Shown: positions 44,029 to 52,699, counted from the stretch's first letter. The stretch is 64,000 nt of DNA from Lachnospiraceae bacterium (GCA_017550165.1 JAFZQH010000017.1:1-64000), one strand, 5' to 3'. The notes: generated by a model from the letters alone, not told the origin. Numbers and translations: made by a program.

Positions 44029-46170
44029 ATGGATGTCAGCCAATACCTAGAGATTTTTCTTGACGAAACAAAAGAGCATTTACAGAGCCTGAATGAGAAC
44101 CTTCTTGTTATCGAAAAGGAGCCGGAGAACAAGGATACCATTAATGAGATATTCAGAGCGGCTCACTCCCTGAAGGGAATGGCAGGAACCATGGGATTCA
44201 AGCGTATGCAGCGCCTGACCCATGACATGGAGAACATTTTCTCCGAGATCCGTAATGATAAGATGACCGTTACGGCAGATCTTATCGATGTTCTTTTCCA
44301 GTGTCTGGATGCACTGGAGGGATATCTCGACATTATCCAGTCTACCGCAAATGAGGGCGAGAATGATAATGAAGCCATTATCAACAGACTGAACGAGATA
44401 TTACAGGCAGGTACGGCAGGCGGTCCTGCACCGGCAGCAGCACCGGCGGAAGCAGCGCCGGCATCGGCTGAGGCGGCAGCACCGGCAGGAGGCGGCAGTG
44501 CCGATCAGGAGAAGTTCAGGAACATAGAACTTACGGAAGAGCAGAAGAAGGCTGTTCTTAAGGCAGATGAAGGCGGGCTTAACCTCTACGGTCTTTCGGT
44601 TTACATCAACACATCATGTCTGCTTAAAGCAGCAAGAGCATTTCTTGTATTAAAGGCCATGGAAGATTTCGGTGAGATACTGGTCACCAATCCTTCCAAT
44701 CAGGACCTTGAGGACGAGAAGTTTGACTTTGATTTCAGCCTTTATGTTATGTCATCTGAGCCGCTTGACAAGCTCATTGAGGCAGCTAAGGGTATATCCG
44801 AGATAGAGAATGTTGTGGGCGCTAAGGTTGCACCGGGAGAGCTTGACAAGAAGCCTGAGGCAGCAGCCGCACCCAAGGAAGAAGCTCCCAAGGAAGAGGA
44901 GAAGGCTGAGGTTGCAGCGCCTGCACCGGCAGCAGCTCCGGCAGCTCCGGCTGCCCCCAAGGCCAAGGCAGCGTCAGAGGCTCCTGCACAGACAGCCAAT
45001 AAGCCGGTTGTCAGCAGGACAGTCAGGGTAGATATAGAGAAGCTGGATGACCTTATGAATCAGGTATCCGAGCTTATCATCGCAAAGAACTCACTTGTTT
45101 CCATTTCCTCCACGGAAGAGAACAGTGCAGCCCAGAACCAGACCTTCCATGAGCAGATCGAATATCTGGAGAGGATCACCACCAGTCTCCATGAATCTGT
45201 CATGAAGGTTCGAATGGTTCCCATCGAAAGTGTAGTTAACAGATTCCCACGAATGATCAGAGATCTGTCCAAGAAGCTGAATAAGAAGATGGAACTCTAC
45301 ATGAGTGGTGAAGATACAGAGCTTGACAGGACCGTTATCGACGAGATCGGTGACCCCCTGATGCATCTCTTACGTAATTCGGCAGACCATGGTCTTGAAA
45401 GCGCTGAAATACGTAAGGAGAGAGGTAAGCCCGAGGTTGGTTCTATCTGGCTTACTGCTTATCAGGAAGGTAACAGCGTTATCATCGAGGTTAAGGATGA
45501 TGGTAACGGCATCGATGTTGAGAAGGTTAAGCAGAAGGGTATCGAGAGAGGCATCATTACTCCGGAGCAGGCTGACAATATGAGCAGCAAGGAGATAATA
45601 GATCTCTTATTCCTGCCCAGTTTCTCCATGGCTAAGCAGATATCCGATATCTCCGGAAGAGGTGTTGGTCTTGACGTAGTTAAGTCCAAGATCGAGTCCT
45701 TAAGCGGCGAGGTTGAGGTTAAGAGTACCCAGGGTGAAGGAAGTAAGTTTACCATCAGACTTCCCCTTACTCTTGCTATCATTCAGGCACTCATGGTTGA
45801 GATCGGCAACGAGAAGTATGCTATCTCCCTGGGAAGCATTCAGACCATCGAGGATGTTGCCTATGATGATATCAAATATGTTGAGGCCAAGGAGGTTATC
45901 AATCTTCGTGGTACGGTTATTCCTCTTATCAGAATGGATGAGATACTTGAAGTTGAGCCAAGAGAAGAGAAGCCTGAGAGCCTGACGGTTGTTATCGTTA
46001 AGAAGGGTGATCGTTTTGCCGGTCTTATCATTGATAATCTTATGGGCCAGCAGGAGATCGTTATCAAGTCACTTGGCAAGTACATTGAAAACAACAAGGT
46101 GATCAGCGGTGCTACTATCCTCGGTGATGGTGAGGTTGCCCTTATACTTGATGTTAATGCTCTAATCTAG
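44029..46170 (+). CDS. cheA: Chemotaxis histidine kinase CheA
   Basis: A 713-residue CheA. In order: P1 phosphotransfer domain with His46 (AAHSLKGMAGTMG), an Ala/Pro linker, a P2-type docking region (about 165-275), another Ala/Pro/Lys linker, P3 dimerisation (DIEKLDDLMNQVSELI), P4 kinase with the N box (LLRNSADHG) and G boxes (DDGNGID, GRGVGLDVV), and P5 CheW-like. It phosphorylates CheY and CheB in response to receptors. It starts 1 bp after the cheB stop. Confidence 0.97.
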   Translation: MDVSQYLEIFLDETKEHLQSLNENLLVIEKEPENKDTINEIFRAAHSLKGMAGTMGFKRMQRLTHDMENIFSEIRNDKMTVTADLIDVLFQCLDALEGYLDIIQSTANEGENDNEAIINRLNEILQAGTAGGPAPAAAPAEAAPASAEAAAPAGGGSADQEKFRNIELTEEQKKAVLKADEGGLNLYGLSVYINTSCLLKAARAFLVLKAMEDFGEILVTNPSNQDLEDEKFDFDFSLYVMSSEPLDKLIEAAKGISEIENVVGAKVAPGELDKKPEAAAAPKEEAPKEEEKAEVAAPAPAAAPAAPAAPKAKAASEAPAQTANKPVVSRTVRVDIEKLDDLMNQVSELIIAKNSLVSISSTEENSAAQNQTFHEQIEYLERITTSLHESVMKVRMVPIESVVNRFPRMIRDLSKKLNKKMELYMSGEDTELDRTVIDEIGDPLMHLLRNSADHGLESAEIRKERGKPEVGSIWLTAYQEGNSVIIEVKDDGNGIDVEKVKQKGIERGIITPEQADNMSSKEIIDLLFLPSFSMAKQISDISGRGVGLDVVKSKIESLSGEVEVKSTQGEGSKFTIRLPLTLAIIQALMVEIGNEKYAISLGSIQTIEDVAYDDIKYVEAKEVINLRGTVIPLIRMDEILEVEPREEKPESLTVVIVKKGDRFAGLIIDNLMGQQEIVIKSLGKYIENNKVISGATILGDGEVALILDVNALI

Positions 46171-46184
46171 GAGGGATAGCAATT

Positions 46185-46658
46185 ATGGATGAGAATACCA
46201 GCAGAAGAAAGATAGGTACAACAGTTACCACCAAGCAATATATAGTCGTTAACATCGGAAGCGAACGTTATGGAATAGATATAACCTATATCGACAATAT
46301 CGTTCGTATGCAGAAGATAACCAGAGTTCCCAAGGCACAGGATTATTTCAAGGGAGTTATCAATCTGCGTGGTGAGGTAGTTCCCGTAATGAGCGTTCGT
46401 GTTCGTATGGGACTTGCTCCCGATGAGTATACCAATACCTCCAGGATCATTATCATCAAACTGGAGCAGCAGGGGTCTATCGGGTTGATAGTTGATGAGG
46501 TTCAGGAGGTTGTTACCCTGGATCTTAACGAGATCGACAGGATATCAAGAGACAATACCTCTACTGAATCATTTATCAACGGAATCGGCAAGCACGAAGG
46601 CCAGCTCATTTCACTTCTTGAGCTTCAGAGTGTTGTAGCCGAGAAGGCAGTACAATAA
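46185..46658 (+). CDS. cheW: Chemotaxis coupling protein CheW
   Basis: A 157-residue CheW domain protein with the typical segments YGIDITYIDNIVRMQKITRVP and GVINLRGEVVPVM. It couples receptors to CheA at the cell membrane. AGGAGGGATAGC precedes the ATG. After it, a 12-bp perfect hairpin (46671-46703) opens the 75-bp gap before cheC. Confidence 0.96.
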   Translation: MDENTSRRKIGTTVTTKQYIVVNIGSERYGIDITYIDNIVRMQKITRVPKAQDYFKGVINLRGEVVPVMSVRVRMGLAPDEYTNTSRIIIIKLEQQGSIGLIVDEVQEVVTLDLNEIDRISRDNTSTESFINGIGKHEGQLISLLELQSVVAEKAVQ

Positions 46659-46670
46659 TTATGATGTAGA

Positions 46671-46703
46671 GTGAAAATCATAGCATATGGTTATGATTTT
46701 CAC
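46671..46703 (+). terminator. Strong hairpin between cheW and cheC
   Basis: GTGAAAATCATA (46671-46682) pairs perfectly with TATGATTTTCAC (46692-46703) around a 9-nt loop, then TTTGTATT. It could give partial termination or protect the upstream mRNA 3' end; downstream cheC, cheD and sigD still need expression. Confidence 0.5.
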
Positions 46704-46733
46704 TTTGTATTCTCTACAAAATAGGGGGACAAT

Positions 46734-47348
46734 ATGATTAACCTTGACGAGATCAACACAGTCTATTTTGACGTCTTAAAGGAAATCGGTAATATCGGTG
46801 CCGGCAATGCCACTACAGCGCTTGCCAAGATGCTTGATATGAAGATCGATATGAAGGTTCCTAATGTTCAGCTGCTTGAATTCAAGGATCTGGCAGCGGT
46901 AATATCCAGCGAGGATGAACCCGTTATGGGTATACTTCTTGAGGTGGAAAGTGATATAGCCGGAAGTATGATGTTCTTCCTCGAACTGGATTCGGCGCAT
47001 TACCTTGTTAATAAGCTCATGTTCAAAGATCCGGACTGCAGGGATGAGTTTACGGAGATTGAGCTTTCAGCGCTGAAGGAGATCGGTAACATCATCTCAG
47101 GTTCATACCTGTCGGCATTATCGTCGCTGACTAATATGACTATTACATCTTCCATTCCCTATCTGTGTATTGATATGGCCGGTGCCATTCTTTCCGTACC
47201 CGCTATCGAATTCGGTAAATATGGAGACAAGGCATTGCTTATTCAGACGGAGTTCGGAGATGAAGTAAGGATCAATGGTTACTTTATCCTTCTTCCGGAA
47301 CTGGATTCTTACGAGAAGATACTGAATTCGTTAGGTATACAGATTTGA
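46734..47348 (+). CDS. cheC: CheY-P phosphatase CheC
   Basis: A 204-residue CheC. Both phosphatase motifs of the family are visible: LKEIGNIGAGNATTALAKML near 16 and LSALKEIGNIISGSY near 112. CheC dephosphorylates CheY weakly and more strongly when bound to CheD. Here it works beside FliY, which has the same fold in the C ring. AGGGGGA precedes the ATG, and cheD follows after 15 bp. Confidence 0.95.
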   Translation: MINLDEINTVYFDVLKEIGNIGAGNATTALAKMLDMKIDMKVPNVQLLEFKDLAAVISSEDEPVMGILLEVESDIAGSMMFFLELDSAHYLVNKLMFKDPDCRDEFTEIELSALKEIGNIISGSYLSALSSLTNMTITSSIPYLCIDMAGAILSVPAIEFGKYGDKALLIQTEFGDEVRINGYFILLPELDSYEKILNSLGIQI

Positions 47349-47363
47349 GGTGTGAAGTAGCAT

Positions 47364-47846
47364 ATGAACATAATTAAAGTAGGTATGGCGGATCTGAATA
47401 TATGTAAGAGTCCGGATATGATCACTACTTTGGGACTTGGATCATGTGTCGGAATTACTTTGTATGACCCGGTTACAAAGATCGGAGGCCTGGCGCACGT
47501 CATGCTGCCGGACAGTACCCAGATCCGTAATAATACCAATATAGCTAAATTTGCCGATACAGGCATAGATGAATTATTGAAGAGGGTCCTGGCCGCAGGG
47601 GCTAACAGGGGGCGCCTTCAGGCTAAGATAGCCGGAGGGGCTAAGATGTTCGCGGTCAGCGGGTCTTCCGACATGGGAAGGATAGGAGACCGTAACGCCG
47701 AGGCTGCCCGTACCAAGCTGAAAGAACTGGGCATCAAGCTTCTGGTGGATGAGACCGGTCTTAATTTCGGACGTACTATCGAGCTTTACTGTGAGACAGG
47801 AGAGCTTCACATCAAAGCGGTAGGTAAGCCGGAGAAGGTTGTATAG
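47364..47846 (+). CDS. cheD: Chemoreceptor glutamine deamidase CheD
   Basis: A 160-residue CheD. The catalytic cysteine is in GLGSCVGITLYD and the histidine in LAHVMLP, as in characterised CheD enzymes. It deamidates receptor glutamines and, in the B. subtilis scheme, moves between receptors and CheC. The next gene starts 1 bp after its stop. Confidence 0.95.
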   Translation: MNIIKVGMADLNICKSPDMITTLGLGSCVGITLYDPVTKIGGLAHVMLPDSTQIRNNTNIAKFADTGIDELLKRVLAAGANRGRLQAKIAGGAKMFAVSGSSDMGRIGDRNAEAARTKLKELGIKLLVDETGLNFGRTIELYCETGELHIKAVGKPEKVV

Positions 47847-47847
47847 T

Positions 47848-48189
47848 ATGAAAACTTCACATGTACCTGTGCTGTGCATGCTTGTGGCGGGAATCACCAC
47901 ATTTGTGCTGGACATAGTGCAGGGGATGAATTTCAGTACATTATTAAGGGATTTTCTCATATCCCTGGTCTGCTTTTTTATCATAGGACAGATTGCCAAG
48001 GTATTCCTGGACAAGGCATTTAACCCCAAGCCGGAAGAGACGGAAGAGGGCGAGAAGGAAGATTTCCCCGTTGGAGAAGAGGGAGAGAATCCGCCCGGGG
48101 AGGAAGGCGCCGAGGGAATGACCGAAGGCGGCGAAGCATCAGCCAATGAGGGAGACGCAGACAGTCAGGAAGACACGGAGGCCTTCTGA
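47848..48189 (+). CDS. Hypothetical membrane protein with acidic tail, between cheD and sigD
   Basis: A 113-residue protein. Two hydrophobic helices (about 6-24 and 33-53) are followed by a strongly acidic, Glu/Gly-rich tail (about 60-113). No known domain is recognised. The ATG at 47848 has GGAGAAGG at good distance; an in-frame TTG at 47839 is less likely. Its position inside the chemotaxis part suggests a motility-linked membrane role, but this is inference only. Confidence 0.7.
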   Translation: MKTSHVPVLCMLVAGITTFVLDIVQGMNFSTLLRDFLISLVCFFIIGQIAKVFLDKAFNPKPEETEEGEKEDFPVGEEGENPPGEEGAEGMTEGGEASANEGDADSQEDTEAF

Positions 48190-48230
48190 TAATATCTCAT
48201 TTTATTTGAGAGCAGATTCGGAGAATTGCA

Positions 48231-48995
48231 ATGACGGACACTGAAAAGAAAGCTTTATGGGACAATTATTCAAAGACTAAATCGGCAGATGTCAGAGAAA
48301 AGCTGATCATAGAATATGTACCGCTGGTTAAGGTGGTTGCAGGACGTCTCAGTATGTATCTGGGGCACAATGTTGAATATGACGACCTGGTAGGCTACGG
48401 CGTATTTGGTCTTATTGATGCCATCGACAAGTACCAGGTGGGTAAGGAAGTTAAGTTTGAGACTTATGCCAGCCTGAGGATAAGAGGCGCTATTCTTGAC
48501 CAGATAAGGAAGATGGACTGGATCCCCAGGACCCTTCGCCAGAAACAGAAGAACATCGATGCCGCCATTAAAGAGATAGAATCCATGACCGGTAAGGCAG
48601 CCACGGATGATGAGATCGCAGATCATTTGCAGATCTCCGTAGATGAGCTTAATGATTGGCAGAATCAGATGAAGGCCATGAATGTTATTTCACTGAACGA
48701 ATATGTGGAGACAGTGGGTGAGCCTGTCATGGATGCCTCCAGAAATTCTCATTTTGAGCAGCCCCATAATGTGGTTGAGAAGGAAGAACTGAAAAAGATG
48801 CTCATGGAATCCTTAGGGGATCTGACGGATAAGGAAAAGAAGGTTATCCTCTTCTATTATTACGAAGAATTGACTCTAAAGGAGATCGCCAATGTTCTGG
48901 AGGTCTCAGAGTCAAGGATCTCGCAGCTTCATACCAAAGCATTACAGAAGATGCGTAAGAAGATGGGACCCTATATGAACGTTTTTACTGACTGA
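48231..48995 (+). CDS. sigD: Flagellar sigma factor sigma-28 (SigD/FliA)
   Basis: A 254-residue sigma-70-family factor of the FliA/SigD class. Region 2 has VEYDDLVGYGVFGLIDAIDKY and FETYASLRIRGAILDQIRKMDW, region 3 has VPRTLRQKQK-like text (IPRTLRQKQ), and region 4 has LTLKEIANVLEVSESRISQLHTK. It directs late flagellar and chemotaxis genes such as flagellin. Its place near the 3' end of the fla/che operon matches B. subtilis, where that distance limits its level in the cell. A small hairpin (TCTCA/TGAGA) precedes it. The anti-sigma factor FlgM is not in this window. Confidence 0.96.
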   Translation: MTDTEKKALWDNYSKTKSADVREKLIIEYVPLVKVVAGRLSMYLGHNVEYDDLVGYGVFGLIDAIDKYQVGKEVKFETYASLRIRGAILDQIRKMDWIPRTLRQKQKNIDAAIKEIESMTGKAATDDEIADHLQISVDELNDWQNQMKAMNVISLNEYVETVGEPVMDASRNSHFEQPHNVVEKEELKKMLMESLGDLTDKEKKVILFYYYEELTLKEIANVLEVSESRISQLHTKALQKMRKKMGPYMNVFTD

Positions 48996-49015
48996 TCGCA
49001 CAGGGAGAAGAATTT

Positions 49016-50620
49016 ATGGCAAATGGATATTTTCAGACTGATATAAGAGCCGACGGATCTTATGTCATTTTGTTTCCGGCTACTGAGGGAGGCCAGCCCA
49101 TTAAATTTGAAGAACTGGAGAAGTACCTCATTTCCAATAAGATGACGGAATATAAGAAGATCGACCTTAAGCAGGCCTGTGATGCCGTACAGGAAAGCGG
49201 CAAAGCGTCCATGATGCGGGTAGGGCAGCCCCTTCCCTATAAGATAAGGGAGGAGATGCTGGTTTTCTTATCAGAGAACAAGATGACCCTTACTGTCAGG
49301 TTTTATCCCCCCAGTGTCAAGGGGGAGACTATGGATCCCGATGAGATCGTCAGGTCCATTCAGGCTAACGGCATCAAATACGGTATCGATAATGTGGCCA
49401 TCCGAGAATATGTATCCAACAGACGCTATTGCACCGATCTGGTATTTGCCCAGGGCAAAGCACCAGTCAACGGCCATGATGCCAAGGTGGAGTATTTCTT
49501 TAATACCAATACTTCATTGAAGCCGGCCATGAATGAAGACGGTACCGTTGACTATAAGAATCTTGATAATATATCCCACGTTCAGGAAGGACAGCTCCTT
49601 GCCAGGATCACCCCGGAGGATCCGGGTACCCCCGGTGTGGATCTTTTTGCAAATGTTATAAAGCCGCCTCAGGTTAAGACCAGAAAACTCAACACCGGTA
49701 ACAATATCAGGATGAGTGAAGACGGCCTGGAGATATACTCCACGGTTATGGGCCATGCCAATCTGGTAGGCGGTCAGGTATTTGTATCTGATATTTATGA
49801 GATACCTGCAGATGTTGATAATTCCACCGGAGATGTTAAGTACTCCGGCAATGTTCATGTAAAGGGTAACGTTAAGACCGGTTTCTCCATTACCACCGAG
49901 GGCGATATCATAGTCGACGGTGTGGTGGAAGGCGCCAGCTTGAAGGCCGGGGGCCAGATCATCCTTAAGCGCGGTGTTCAGGGTATGCAGAAGGCCGTAC
50001 TGGAGGCCGGAGGCAATATCTGTGCCAAGTTTATCGAGGGTGCCACCGTTACCAGCGGCGGATATATCGAGACCGAATCCATCATGCACAGTACCGTGGT
50101 GGCCAGAACGGAGATCAATGTAGCAGGTCAGAAGGGATTTATCACCGGCGGCCGTATACAGGCGGGAAGCAAGATATCTGCCAAGAAGATCGGTTCTCCC
50201 ATGGGGGCCAACACTCTGATAGACGTGGGAATGAGCCCGGAGGCCAAGGAACGTTACAATAGTCTCAAGTCTGAGATTGTCTCTCTTACGGGAGAACTTA
50301 ACAAGGCTTATCCCATTCTCCAGACCTTTATGGAGAAGATCAAGGCCGGAGAGAACCTCCCCGCCAAGAATATGCTCTATGTTAAGCAGCTGGCTGCCCA
50401 GACCAAGGATATGGAGCAGAAGATCAAAGAGCGTAAGGCAGAATTCGAGCAGCTTGATGCTGAGATGTCTCTTAACCTCAATGCGGCAGTGGAGGTCAGA
50501 GGAGTTATCTATCCCGGAGTTGAGATCAATATAGCCAACAGCAAGACCATTACAGATTCAGAGAGATCCTTCTGCAAGTTTGTTTCGGACGGCGCAGATG
50601 TAGTAGTTAAAAACCTGTAG
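49016..50620 (+). CDS. FapA-family (DUF342) protein
   Basis: A 534-residue FapA/DUF342 protein. An N-terminal region (about 1-190) precedes a right-handed beta-helix with hexapeptide-like glycine repeats (DVKYSGNVHVKGNVKTGFSI, then EGDIIVDGVVEGASLKAGG). A C-terminal coiled coil follows (about 405-490). The family is widespread in motile bacteria and Firmicutes; a role in polar or membrane organisation has been proposed for relatives, but it is unknown here. It begins 20 bp after sigD. Its stop codon lies inside the outer stem of element E4. Confidence 0.85.
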   Translation: MANGYFQTDIRADGSYVILFPATEGGQPIKFEELEKYLISNKMTEYKKIDLKQACDAVQESGKASMMRVGQPLPYKIREEMLVFLSENKMTLTVRFYPPSVKGETMDPDEIVRSIQANGIKYGIDNVAIREYVSNRRYCTDLVFAQGKAPVNGHDAKVEYFFNTNTSLKPAMNEDGTVDYKNLDNISHVQEGQLLARITPEDPGTPGVDLFANVIKPPQVKTRKLNTGNNIRMSEDGLEIYSTVMGHANLVGGQVFVSDIYEIPADVDNSTGDVKYSGNVHVKGNVKTGFSITTEGDIIVDGVVEGASLKAGGQIILKRGVQGMQKAVLEAGGNICAKFIEGATVTSGGYIETESIMHSTVVARTEINVAGQKGFITGGRIQAGSKISAKKIGSPMGANTLIDVGMSPEAKERYNSLKSEIVSLTGELNKAYPILQTFMEKIKAGENLPAKNMLYVKQLAAQTKDMEQKIKERKAEFEQLDAEMSLNLNAAVEVRGVIYPGVEINIANSKTITDSERSFCKFVSDGADVVVKNL

Positions 50621-50778
50621 CATATGGCTACGAAAGGTAATATGATGAATGTGCTTGCACAATGAATCATATTACTTTGAGTAGCTAACAAACATGAGGA
50701 AGTAGCTCGATAGAGCGGATTCCGAATGGTTGTAGGATTGCGGGAGTGCGAAGCACGGAGCAATCCGTATATGCTACA
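50616..50778. repeat. Multi-arm inverted-repeat element E4 after the FapA-like gene
   Basis: A 10-bp outer stem (50616-50625 with 50769-50778) includes the stop codon of the FapA-like gene. Inside are three arms. Arm 1 is AAAGGTAATATGAT (50633-50646) with ATCATATTACTTT (50666-50678), closed by TGTG-CTTG-CACA. Arm 2 is GCTC-GATA-GAGC (50705-50716). Arm 3 is GGATTGC/GCAATCC (50735-50741, 50760-50766) closed by GTGC-GAA-GCAC. Arm 3 contains GCGAAGC, as in E1. GTAGC (50617-50621) can alternatively pair with GCTAC (50627-50631). Confidence 0.78.
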
Positions 50779-50803
50779 TAAACGTAGAAAGGAAAGAATT
50801 CAC

Positions 50804-51115
50804 ATGGCATTAGGTCCCGTTGAGATGAACGGTATCCTGCAGAGGACGCAGGATTTCACCACCATCAAACAGAATGAAGATAACAGAGGCCTTATAGCTC
50901 AGACCAACATCCACAATGAGGCTGAGCAGGAGATAGACCATGCCATGCATCAGGTTCATGATGCTGCGGACAGCAGGGATTCCGAGGGTGAATTTGATGC
51001 CCGGAGAGAGGGCCGGAACAAATACATGAAGTCTTCCACCAAGAGAAAGAAAGAAGAGAAGACCGAAGGTAAGGTCGTAGTGAAGGGTTCTGGAGGGTTT
51101 GACATTTCAGTATAG
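50804..51115 (+). CDS. Hypothetical small charged protein in the fla/che tail
   Basis: A 103-residue soluble, highly charged protein beginning MALGPVEMNGILQRTQDFT. The middle is rich in Gln, His, Asp and Glu and probably helical; a basic KSSTKRKKEEK stretch precedes the end. No domain or signal is recognised. AGAAAGGAAAG is well placed before the ATG. It lies between element E4 and a long hairpin before the SwrB-like gene, so it is probably part of the flagellar transcript. Confidence 0.7.
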   Translation: MALGPVEMNGILQRTQDFTTIKQNEDNRGLIAQTNIHNEAEQEIDHAMHQVHDAADSRDSEGEFDARREGRNKYMKSSTKRKKEEKTEGKVVVKGSGGFDISV

Positions 51116-51131
51116 GTTTACGATCAACAGA

Positions 51132-51189
51132 CCATAGCAATAAATAATAAGAATCTTGAGCTTGCTCAGAAGATTCTTATTTATTATGG
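51132..51189 (+). promoter_or_regulatory. Long leader hairpin before the SwrB-like gene
   Basis: AATAAGAATCTT (51146-51157) pairs with AAGATTCTTATT (51170-51181), topped by GAG-CTTG-CTC. CCATA (51132-51136) can pair with TATGG (51185-51189), which reaches into the ribosome site GGAGGA at 51188-51193. It could tune translation of the next gene; there is no T run. Confidence 0.45.
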
Positions 51190-51197
51190 AGGATACA

Positions 51198-52022
51198 ATG
51201 AGTGTATTACAATTATCACTTCTCGTTGTGGGAGTGATACTGCTATTGGCCAGTTTCTTTGTGACGGAGAGACTGTCCAAGAAGGAAGTGGATGAGCTCT
51301 CAAGACTTAGCTCAGCACAACTGCAAAAGGTAGTAGACAAGGAAATATCGGGAATTGAGGATAAGGTCACGGATATCGTGGGAGACGCGGTGGATAAGGC
51401 TGCAGAAGACCTGCAGCGCCCCATGGAGAAGCTCTCCAATGAGAAGATAATGGCTATTAATGAGTATTCTGATACTGTAATGGACGATATCAACAAGGGC
51501 CATTCCGAAGTATTATTCCTCTTTAACATGATGAAGGAAAAGGAAAATGAGCTAAAGACCCTTTTATCCTCCATTGAGAGAAATAAGGCCCAGCTTCGGG
51601 AGATGTCCGATAATGTCCGGGTCATGGAGCAAAAGACCGAGGCTGCAGTTAACGGTTCCGTAGACCGGGAGGATGATCCCGATCCGGAAAGAAGCCGTTC
51701 AAGAGAGGATATAAGAGCTGCTGAGGCCGCCATGGACAAGCTCTTAAAAGAAGGTGTGGAGGCTATCGCAGAAAGGGAAGCAAAGCAGGCGGATCCCGAA
51801 AGGCCGGATCCAGGATTTGTGTTCCGTCAAAGGGATGAGGATGAAGTATCCGACCTGCCTGAATCCGGTTCGGATGAGAAGGCAGAGCTTAGGAAGAAGA
51901 TCATCGAGATGTACGACGCGGGAGTATCCGAGGTGGAGATCGGTAAGCGCCTTCGTTGCGGTGTAGGAGAAGTAAGGCTCGTGATAGAGCTGGTTAACAG
52001 AGGAGAGAGATTTGAAGTTTAA
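51198..52022 (+). CDS. SwrB-like membrane-anchored protein (DUF6115-like)
   Basis: A 274-residue protein. An N-terminal transmembrane helix (about 3-22, LQLSLLVVGVILLLASFFV) is followed by a long coiled coil (about 28-150) and a charged spacer. A C-terminal helix-turn-helix-like module completes it (KIIEMYDAGVSEVEIGKRLR, then GEVRLVIELVN). This architecture and the place between sigD and rpsB match SwrB (YlxL) of B. subtilis, which promotes C-ring maturation and export. Sequence identity cannot be tested here. The start at 51198 was chosen for the GGAGGA site. It overlaps the next gene by 11 bp. Confidence 0.65.
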   Translation: MSVLQLSLLVVGVILLLASFFVTERLSKKEVDELSRLSSAQLQKVVDKEISGIEDKVTDIVGDAVDKAAEDLQRPMEKLSNEKIMAINEYSDTVMDDINKGHSEVLFLFNMMKEKENELKTLLSSIERNKAQLREMSDNVRVMEQKTEAAVNGSVDREDDPDPERSRSREDIRAAEAAMDKLLKEGVEAIAEREAKQADPERPDPGFVFRQRDEDEVSDLPESGSDEKAELRKKIIEMYDAGVSEVEIGKRLRCGVGEVRLVIELVNRGERFEV

Positions 52023-52680
52023 GTATTACCTGCGTGGAGCGGGAATAGGTATAATAATCGCTGTTCTTGTCATGTTTATCGGCGGGAGTAGCCGTACCAT
52101 GTCTGACGGTGAGATCATCAGAAGAGCCCAGGAACTGGGTATGGTCAAGGCTGAAGAAGGTTCCGGGACAGTAAAAGATTATAACAGCAAGAGTTCGGCA
52201 GCAGCCCAGGAGAGTTCGGCTGTTCCTTCAAGCCAGGCGCCGGCTGAGCCCAGTTCCGCGTCTATAGCCTCATCTGCTCTGGAGCAGAGCTCAGCGGCAG
52301 CGACATCTTCTGCGGCTGAACAAAGCCTGGCGGCTACAGCATCTTCGGCGGTGTCTTCTTCGGAAGCGCCTTCTTCAGAGACGCCCTCGTCTGCAGCGCA
52401 GCCAAGTTCGGAGGATGTTCCCTCATCTTCGGCATCCTACTCAGGACCTGATCCGGTGGATAACGGAACCACCGTGACCATCACTATCCCCACGGGAATG
52501 CTCTCGGACAAGGTGGCAGAGATGATACAGCGTGCAGGGCTCATTAGCGATGCTAAGGATTTTAACAGGTATCTTATATCCAAAGGATATGACAGACAGA
52601 TATTAAAAGGGGACTGTGTCATAAGAAAGGGTTCCTCTTACGAGGAGATAGCCAAATTACTGGTCTCAAAGAATCGATAA
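52012..52680 (+). CDS. Membrane-anchored Ser/Ala-rich protein with MltG-like LysM-type module
   Basis: A 222-residue protein. An N-terminal transmembrane helix (about 8-26, [17 protein letters not shown]) is followed by a low-complexity Ser/Ala/Pro/Glu linker (about 55-150). A C-terminal module has [20 protein letters not shown] and [16 protein letters not shown]. That module resembles the LysM-like part of YceG/MltG, but the catalytic lytic-transglycosylase domain is absent. It may tether to peptidoglycan near the basal body. The start is TTG at 52012 with AGGAGAGA; translation is coupled to the SwrB-like gene. It is the last gene before the rpsB promoter. Confidence 0.65.
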   Translation: MKFKYYLRGAGIGIIIAVLVMFIGGSSRTMSDGEIIRRAQELGMVKAEEGSGTVKDYNSKSSAAAQESSAVPSSQAPAEPSSASIASSALEQSSAAATSSAAEQSLAATASSAVSSSEAPSSETPSSAAQPSSEDVPSSSASYSGPDPVDNGTTVTITIPTGMLSDKVAEMIQRAGLISDAKDFNRYLISKGYDRQILKGDCVIRKGSSYEEIAKLLVSKNR

Positions 52681-52699
52681 AGCAAAATCAATATAATTG

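Noticed and set aside
17206-50778. E1-E4 as retron RNAs, judged by their outer inverted repeats
   Set aside because: No reverse transcriptase gene is in the window, and the elements are not next to any candidate effector.
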